Assembly: GCA_973895155.1 (NCBI GenBank)
Contig: OZ316896.1
Coordinates: forward strand, 14,942,001 to 15,006,000
From: Marsupella aquatica
Lineage: Eukaryota; Marchantiophyta
Reading direction: 5' to 3'
DNA length: 64,000 bases
The notes under the pieces were generated by a model. That model made no database searches, had not been told where the DNA came from, and was given only the letters and a program-made list of their open reading frames with translations. Below are positions 57,362 to 64,000 of the stretch, piece by piece; the first letter of the stretch is position 1; every line of letters begins with the position of its first letter. A program made the translations under genes and the position numbers.

Positions 57362-58530
57362 CTATGTTAGGATTTTTGTGATGTCTCTCTGTGAGATTAA
57401 CTCACCATGAAAGGGACGAAACATGGCAATGGTGTCACCTGCTTATCAAACGATTTACACGACAAATACATATTTACTCCTACTAAAATCGTTTGTTATC
57501 GTACGACGGGAACGTGGAGGGACGCTATTAGGATTCTATTGCATGTAGGATGAGTATGTTTATTTCTGCTCACGGAAATGTAATTTTTGATCAAGTCTAC
57601 CGACTAGCCGCTCTGCTTTTGATCAAGTCCCATGGACTACGCCACACACACACTCCTACTGGTCGTTGGTGGAGTGCTCTCATCACCCCTCCTACTCACA
57701 GGGTTGACCAAACCATGCAAGGATTCCTTAGACACTTCTTGGGGAAAGAACACAATCTTGAACCAGAAAAGATACCGCCACACCAAAACTTGAGGAATCA
57801 AACTAAATCCATATCATTTGGCAAAACATCATAACACATTGCAAGGACAACCCGGCCGTCTACCCAACTACTGCCTCACTGGGACAAGTGCTACACCTCT
57901 ACCTCACTACTCTGGCTTGATTCCCTCTTCCGGCTATGAGCTAACTTCCCTAAGCAAATACTAGACTGAGTTCCCCCCTAACTACTTCGGGGCTCTCCCC
58001 CTAAATACCAAAAAAACACACCAAAGCACCCCTCACGGGGCCACAACGATGGCGGCTTACCCTAGCGGCGCCGCTAAACCCTTCACTAAGAAACCCCTAA
58101 ACTAAAAGCATGCGGCACACACATGCTTCTAAAACCCTAAACCCTAAACTAACAATGGGACCGATGGTGCCTTCGACGGCGCCCCAACATTACTCCGTGA
58201 ACCGTGAAATTGCAAGGGACCCCACAATGGCTGAAACTAGGTGCCCCTCCACTTGCATTTCTGAGTTCACCCCTGGATAGCCCCCCTCCTCCTGAGCATG
58301 AATCACTCAACCGCTCTTGAAACGGACATCGGACGACCAAGTTATGGCCGTTTCAGTATCCCGTAAACCCAACTTCGTCGGGCCCTAACTTGCTCGTCCT
58401 GGCTCCGTTTGAGGAGCGCCGCCTCTTGTTGGAATCAGCTCCGCGAGCTCTTTCCAAAAAGCCTGTGAGTGACCCCTCACAAAAAAGTTGGAAAGTCAAT
58501 GGGTCATACAACCACGTCCGTACGACCACC
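57362..58530. other. intergenic, nothing recognised
   Basis: No supported gene. Contains a short AAACCCTAAACCCTAAACTA tract (about 58128-58151), two to three telomere-like units. Coding begins again at 58531. Confidence 0.45.
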
Positions 58531-59954
58531 CTAATCCTCCTCCTCTTCACTCACGATGCCCTGGCTTGAGCCCCGTGAGTGGGCCTCCCCATCACTCTCC
58601 ACTGGAGTGAGTGCCACTTCACTCCTATTCTTCTTCACCGGGGTACTCCTTGTGCTAGTGCTCCCCTGCTTCCTCAAATTGGCCAAGGCCTGCCACGCCT
58701 TGATGTACCCCTCACCAATGGTGTCCTTCCATAAGGCCGCCTCTTCACCGGACCGCAACTCCAACGGTAAAACCTGTCCGGTGGCCATGGGAGTCCCAGG
58801 GGTGACAGATCGGGGTGGCATCCCCGGGGTCCCCGTGTTGACCTGAGCCTCTTGTAACGATTTACGTACCTCCCTGAGCTTCTTCTCTAAGCTCTTGCTC
58901 TTCTCTTGACTCTTCTTGGCTGCATCCAACAGGGGTCCATACTTCCCACTGACTTCCTTCACCACCATCTCAATGGCCCTGGAGATCAAATCCGGGAAAA
59001 GTGTGGAGCTAGGTGTGCAGGGGCTCTTCCGTTTCCCTAGACTCAAGGCCTCACTCCTCTTAGTCCTTGTCTCAAAGATCATCATTTGACCCCGTAGTGC
59101 TCCCACCTGAGCTCTTAACTCCACCACTTCCCCAGAATTTTGCTTCTCTTTGGCCAGTGCCTGTTTCAATACTCCAACCTCTTCCGCTTCCTTGGCCTTG
59201 GTGGACAAGGCTCCTTTCAAGTTGGAGATCTCTACGTGAGCTGCTTGGAAAAGCTTAGCCTTCTCATGAATGGCCTCCTCCTTGGCCTTGATCACCTCCT
59301 TCATAGACAAGGCACTCTGCTCCAAAGTCTCTACTCTGGCGGTGGCCTGCTTGAGAGAATCTCTCAATGCATGGACTAGCTTGAGTCCCTCATGGACTCC
59401 CTCCCGGAAATCCCGTAACTCCGCCAGGTAGACATCAGGAATGTCATAGACTAGGGCTCCTTCGGATTTCCCACAAGTGATTCAAGCCACTCCAATGTGG
59501 AGTCCTCATCCTGGTTTTCTTCCTCTCTATTATCATCCCCAACCGCCGACGATGATCCCTCCGTTAGTTTCCCCAAGATGGTAGTGGCAATACTCCTGAT
59601 TTCCGTGGTAAGGGATGATCCAGAATCTTCCTGTCCCGGGGAAACAATCCACCCTTCTGCTCTGGCCAGCAAAAATGACCCCATCAAATGTACAGCCCCA
59701 CTTGGTTTCACACTCCCGGGATCGGCATCCAATAGCTTCTTCAACTCGTAGTACCACCATCCGTACACATGGGCTGGATAGTTCTTGATGTCCATAGCTA
59801 CCACGAAATGTTCTCCATTCACCACCCCGGATTGCACGTTACCAAGGATCCGTTGATGAACCTTGGCCAGAAATCCCTTGTGCTCAGCATCCTTGACGGC
59901 AGAAAGAGGAATGGAAGTAGTGGAGGTGGGATTAATCACCCAACCGGCCACCAT
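58531..59954 (-). pseudogene. coiled-coil protein gene of unknown, perhaps transposon, origin
   Basis: Two overlapping frames. The first (59954-59451) starts MVAGWVINPTSTTSIPLSAV and has FLAKVHQRILGNVQSGVVNG and YGWWYYELKKLLDADPGSVK, ending GNPKEP. The second is open from about 59470, one frame over, and reads GKSEGALVYDIPDVYLAEL, then a long coiled coil (ARVETLEQSALSMKEVIKAK; KSLEKKLREVRKSLQEAQ), a Thr/Pro-rich stretch and an acidic end (VSEEEED). One base lost or gained near 59460 would join them into about 470 residues. No catalytic motif is visible. Lack of introns, surrounding repeats and the frameshift suggest a mobile-element ORF of gag or accessory type, but this is a guess. Confidence 0.5.
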
Positions 59955-60732
59955 TTTACTCCTCCTTGCGGCTGCGCCTCGCCTACTTGCGGGGCTCTTC
60001 CCCTCCTTGCGGCTTGCTTGGCCCGGAGCCAGGAGTTTAATTGCCCCCGTCGCCTCCCCTGGAGTGGGGAATTGAATCCCCTCACTCCCCTCCGTGACCC
60101 TTTCCTACCGGCAGCTCCTCGCCGACTCACCTCAGCTCGCGCCTGCCTCCTCCTTCTCGGTCACAGCTGGTGGGCTCGCGGCCCTATGCAAGGCTCGCAG
60201 CCCTCTCCTCCGTTCACTCGCGGGGCCCTTTTAAGAGGGCTCCTTAAGAGGGGTTTAATCCCCCCAACTCCTTCTCGCCATGCGCCCTGGCTGCCTCTAT
60301 GGAGATGCCAGGTGGCGTCCATAGGAGCTGCCCCTTATGGACCCCTTTAAGGATTCCATGTGTCACCTCCAGGGGTGCTCCCTATGGGCGCCCCCTATTC
60401 CTCGCCCCTTTACTCCAAAAACTTTTAACCTCTCAAAAGAACTCATTCTCTTCTTTTGGCCCTTCAGTTGTTGTGGTTATACCCATTTAACCCCAAAAAG
60501 AAAAGTTAACCTCTTGGACTTATAGGGGGAACTTGACAATGGTTCAAGAGAAATGGCCAGGCCACCTATTTTCCCCCCTCCTAGGTTGCCGTGACCGTTT
60601 AGAACAATTCTGAGAAGAAAATAAAGTAAAGTCCTCCTGGCAGCACCAACTTGAAAGGACGAAATTAACTCGAAAATTAAAAAACAGCTTATTTACAGTG
60701 GCTATTAACAATGCACAGGCCTCCGCGACCAG
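59955..60732. other. GC-rich flank of the coiled-coil gene
   Basis: 59960-60400 is GC-rich, with CTCCTTGCGGCT and TATGGA(G/C) words, probably the leader or promoter of the minus-strand gene. No gene is seen in 60400-60732. Confidence 0.45.
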
Positions 60733-62442
60733 TTATGTGTGACTTCCCGTGACGGGGTACCCGTCACAAACGGTAATTGATTTTTTGGACTTGTTATTTC
60801 CTTCCACCCCATCTCCATCAAGTATTTTCCCATGCAACCACATCTCACATACTAAACGCCACAACTCAAAAAGATCATTGTCCGCAAAAAATAACCAATA
60901 TACATTTTGCAAGACCTTCCTCCCCATAGACATTCTTACCAGAGCCAACCAATCCTAGAATCCAAAAGGAAAGCTAGTCAGTTATCCCCATGTCCAACTC
61001 AAGCGATGGAAACAAATAGGATTCTAATGTGCAATAATAGTTTTGGATTCAGATGGTCTCAATCAAAAACAAAACTCAAACCAAAAATTCCAACACTCTG
61101 CGACAAATCATTTCGGATTGAGACAATCCAAATCCAAAATAGAATTACTCTCAGATATGGTAGAGGAATGCACACAAAGCAATCAACTTTAATTCATACC
61201 TGAAATTTGGTTGTTTTGAGCATTTGTTTTGTTGTCACCATGTTTTGGTTTGTTTGGTCTTCCATATTCAACAAACTGTCGCCTTGCATGGACAACTGTA
61301 TCCTTAAAGCAAACTGAAACACCATTGTGCTATTGATGGCATTCGATCTCATGGAGTGCTCAACAAGAATTGTAGACGGTGTGCGATCAGACAATATTCT
61401 AGACTTCCTGAATTCTAACTTCTTGGCCAATTGGGTTAGCTTGGCATCCTTCTTTGCCCAATCACAAATCCACCTCGCAGCTCTTGCCCTGGGCCCCCAG
61501 CATTATTAATAATGGGCTGGACGTGCAAACGGATGAAGGGTGCAAAAAATCTGATTTGAGATTAATTTTTATAATTGGCTTAGAAATATCAAGGGATGGT
61601 TTTATTCAAAGAACCCTTTCTAACTAATATAGGCTTATATAAATGTGACCCAAGTTAATATGCTTCAAGAGGTGATGTAATATGGATGTGACATGCGTCA
61701 CAATAGGATTGGTCCTTGTGGTCACCCTTTATTGGAACATGTGTATATGACATATAATTATGCTTGCAACATCTATGATTCAGAGTAGTTTAGGACTTTG
61801 GAGCTTTTGAACCCTGACTACCCTGCCATGTGGTTCAAAAATGCCCCAAAGTTGAAGTTTGGGGTTAAAGGGTCACAAACACAAAAATGTATGTACCCAA
61901 AACCCTTCCAAAACACTCCCATCAGTTTTAGAACCGTTTGCACATGATGAATTTATAACTTTTCAAGGCTTTCATAAATGGTGTAAAATGTGAAATTATA
62001 ATATCTCAAAGGGGCAAATTTATTCTCCAAAATTAAGTTTCTAAGAATAACAAGAGAAATTTTTATAGGCTTCCAAAAATAATAACGGGTACTAGGGAGG
62101 GGGGTGTATGCACATATACCTCTTTAGTTTACAAAGGCTGGGGGCCCAGGGAGCTCTTGCAGAGTACGTGTTGACCACTAACGGCAAGAAACTGGACCTC
62201 ACCCTTTTTCACTCCAGCCAAAAAATCCTTCCGGTCCGACTCCGTATTCTCAAAGTGGAGTACCTTTCTTTGCTTGACATTAAAAGGAATCAAATCCGCA
62301 ACATGTGGCTTGTGCCCAGGTGTTTTGACCATGGAATCAACAATGTCTTGCACATGATCAGAATTCAGCATCCGATGGCATAGTCTTGCCGGCGCGGGCA
62401 AAATACTTTCGATCGGGATCAAAAAAATCTCATTTATCCTAA
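60733..62442 (-). pseudogene. ParB-like gene fragment, split by a MITE
   Basis: From 62442 the minus strand reads RINEIFLIPIESILPAPARL, SDHVQDIVDSMVK, HVADLIPFNVKQRKV and FLAVSGQH at 62185-62168. After removal of the MITE at 61487-62151 and one copy of its duplication, the frame (with a 1-base slip) continues as SARAARWICDWAKKDAKL, LEFRKSRIL and STILVEHSMRSNA. VSGQHxSARAARWI has the layout of the ParB/Srx (G-E/Q-H-R) catalytic-loop region and the helix after it. A further exon-like segment lies at about 60960-60790 (DWLALVRMSMGRKVLQNVYW). The N-terminal block matches the start of the gene at 38910. The 5' end is cut by LTR sequence at 62443. Confidence 0.62.
61487..62151. mobile_element. hAT-like MITE within the ParB fragment
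   Basis: Perfect 15-bp inverted ends: CCCTGGGCCCCCAGC (61487-61501) and its complement (62137-62151). The 8-bp direct repeat AGCTCTTG flanks them (61479-61486 and 62152-62159). If the first C is counted in the repeat, the duplication is 9 bp. An 8-bp duplication with short ends fits hAT and a 9-bp one would fit Mutator. 665 bp, no coding frame, A+T-rich interior. Confidence 0.85.
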
Positions 62443-62713
62443 AAGTGTAGTTCACCTCCACATGAGGCTACGTCCACAGGAACACACAAGAACTTTACTG
62501 CACTCTTGGCCGACCAGCCATACCAAGCATCCACAGCACAAGCTCTCCCTATCTCTTAACTAGCTCCGTAACAATGAGCCTAAGTTCCACCAGGGTCTGG
62601 CATCAGCCCTGGCTATATGCACAACAGCACTACCGCTAACATTAGCTAAGTCCTAACCCAAGTTAGACTAACTATAGTTAGCTCATGAGTCACAAGACTA
62701 GAGCAATATCTAA
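62443..62713 (-). repeat. LTR-like segment, inverted copy of 1229-2345
   Basis: On the minus strand it begins TGTTAGATATTGCTC and ends GTGAACTACA (TG...CA), 271 bp, and matches the split fragment at the left edge. The 5-bp neighbours do not match each other, so it is not a simple solo LTR with intact duplication. Confidence 0.55.
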
Positions 62714-62845
62714 CATGGATTTCTCTCACGGCCGCGGACGTACGTAGCCCAGACGGGGTGAACCAGGTACTTTCAATGTCAGAGTCTATGGATGTTGTTC
62801 ACATGTGTTGACGCTGTCTCGTTTGGTCTAGATCATATCCCAACA
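62714..62845 (+). repeat. 3' part of a Copia 5' LTR
   Basis: Ends ATATCCCAACA directly before a primer-binding site. It includes GGACGTACGTAGCCCAGACG and GGGTGAACCAGGTA, like the 3' end of plant Copia LTRs. It may begin at TGGATTTC (62714), giving a very short LTR, or be truncated by the neighbouring inverted LTR. Confidence 0.6.
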
Positions 62846-62847
62846 AT

Positions 62848-62859
62848 TGGTATCAGAGC
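62848..62859 (+). other. primer-binding site of the right-edge Copia
   Basis: TGGTATCAGAGC, complementary to initiator-Met tRNA, two bases after the LTR end. Confidence 0.9.
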
Positions 62860-64000
62860 TTGGGGACCGAGATTGAGAAGCGTTTGGGGCTCATCGTGAC
62901 CGATTTGTGGCGTTCGGTGCGGGATGTGAGCGTGAATCGTCTCCTAGGCAAAGTAGCATAGGCTTTGGTCTGTTCCTGTGTTGTTTAGGCAGAAGATTGC
63001 ACGCATTTTGAAGGTGGGAAGAATTCCCTTTGTGTTCGATGGGTTTTCAATGATTTTCTTCAATGTGAGCGCAATCCGGGTGTCTCGCTTGTTCGTTTTT
63101 GTCGTTGATTTGATCCGGGGAGTTACAAACGGGACGCGGATCAGTTTGCAATAAATGGGAAATACTTTGGTGGTGTGTGTGACCACTAACTTGATGTCAA
63201 AGCTGGCTGTTAAGCTCAAGCAGTCGTAGCTAGGAACTCAAAGCGACGATCGTACAATTGTACGAATTTAGGTCGATTTTTTAAAATCATGATCTTGTGT
63301 TTCCCATAGGCTTGTTGGAAATATCTCGTCGCGCTCGTTCCAACCATATAAATTATAGATTGATCGGAGATTAGACGGTTGAGATATGGGCAGTCAAAGC
63401 AGGTTTGACTTTGGCTGCATGGCAGGGCGCGGGAAGGGCGTTCGGCCGAGTACGGGAAGGGTGGCAGGGCGGCAGGGGGGCAGCAGGGTGCTTGGGTCAT
63501 GGTGCAAACAGGCATAGTCCTATTTGTGGCAAGTTCCACAGGGCAATTTGCCCCTGCGTAGGGCCAAACGCCCCCTGTACTTTTATTCCCTATATTCCCA
63601 ATTTTCCAGAACGTTAAAATGCAGTGGTAAATTAGGGATCCGGCAAGGCAAATGGGTTCCATTTTTGGAGATTTTTGCAGGGGTGTTCTTGGGGGAGTTA
63701 GGGAGAGGCCTGAAAAATTGGTTTAGGAAACGGAGGTGCATGGAAGTTTTTATTAAAAAGATTCCTTGAGGGGGTCGGAAGTGACATTTTGACCCCCTTG
63801 CAATTAGCGGTTAATAACTCTTGGCTTGAGTGTCTGTTTGCGGAGCTGTTTGGTGTTCTGGAAAGGTTATCTTCGAGGCTACAGGAAGGTGAAGTCAGTT
63901 ATTGATTTAGATCACTTTCATTTTTGGGTGATTTTTTGGGTGAGGCTGCTTGGAGGGTCCGATACGGTTTGGCAGCCTTACAAGCACCTTGGTAGCTTAC
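62860..64000 (+). mobile_element. leader of a second Copia, cut by the window edge
   Basis: No ORF is supported. The words CATTTTGACCCCC (about 63787) and TTTTTTGGGTGAGGCTGC (about 63933) match the last part of the leader of the Copia at 16716-23722 (about 18515 and 18665), where gag follows within 60-200 bases. Gag should therefore start just past 64000. G-rich low-complexity DNA lies at 63415-63500. Confidence 0.65.

Noticed and set aside
58128-58151. Interstitial telomere
   Set aside because: Only two to three CCCTAAA units, which is common in plant DNA by chance or as a telobox.
10090-62442. Bacterial or phage contamination explaining the ParB/methyltransferase genes
   Set aside because: The coding blocks have GT-AG introns that join in phase and are interrupted by plant CACTA and hAT-like elements with target duplications.
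1-64000. CRISPR arrays, operons, Shine-Dalgarno sites
   Set aside because: None seen. The window is eukaryotic, and the tandem repeats found lack regular spacers.

Overview
The window looks like nuclear DNA of a land plant with a large, repeat-rich genome. The evidence is a plant-type SCAMP gene, plant CACTA (En/Spm) transposons with TNP2, DUF4218 and DUF4216 domains, Ty1/Copia elements primed by initiator-Met tRNA, GT-AG introns and short TTTAGGG-like tracts. A seed-free plant (bryophyte, lycophyte or fern) seems more likely than a flowering plant. That is inference from the unusual gene content, and no marker in the window settles it.

Host genes are few. A single-exon SCAMP membrane-traffic protein (7082-7930) and a small secreted protein with eight cysteines (43868-44263, minus) look intact. 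The most unusual host-type material is a set of broken minus-strand genes that combine ParB-like domains with a beta-class (N6/N4) DNA-methyltransferase-like C-terminal region. One of them runs from about 39061 down to 10090. It would be about 4.4 kb long, but two CACTA transposons split it: one at 11822-29146, inside a coding exon (3-bp duplication TGA), and one at 30461-37724, inside an intron (duplication AAG). Two further broken relatives lie at 56164-57361 (methyltransferase end) and 60733-62442 (ParB end, split by a 0.66-kb hAT-like MITE).

The two CACTA elements share one architecture. The ends carry CACTAC-type terminal repeats and dense TTTGCGAA/TTCGCAAA motifs. A leftward gene encodes a coiled-coil protein with an acidic tail. 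A rightward SET-domain gene is followed by the TNP2 transposase. A further block of the same motif lies at or upstream of the leftward gene's start. A SET-domain protein as CACTA cargo, seen in two diverged copies, is the finding most worth following up. In the first element a 7.0-kb Copia (TSD TATGA) has landed inside the SET coding exon. Both elements carry frameshifts, stops or deletions and look non-autonomous now.

A separate DNA transposon occupies about 45899-53356. Six in-phase exons encode an apparently intact DDE transposase of about 760 residues containing a SAP-like segment, and a second ORF (51267-51665, minus) converges on it. The right edge (from about 62714) holds the 5' end of another Copia: LTR end, primer-binding site and long leader. 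The rest is fragments of LTRs and MITEs, tandem repeats, tRNA-like SINE pieces and unassigned sequence. All coordinates, splice sites and domain calls come from reading the sequence. No database search was run.
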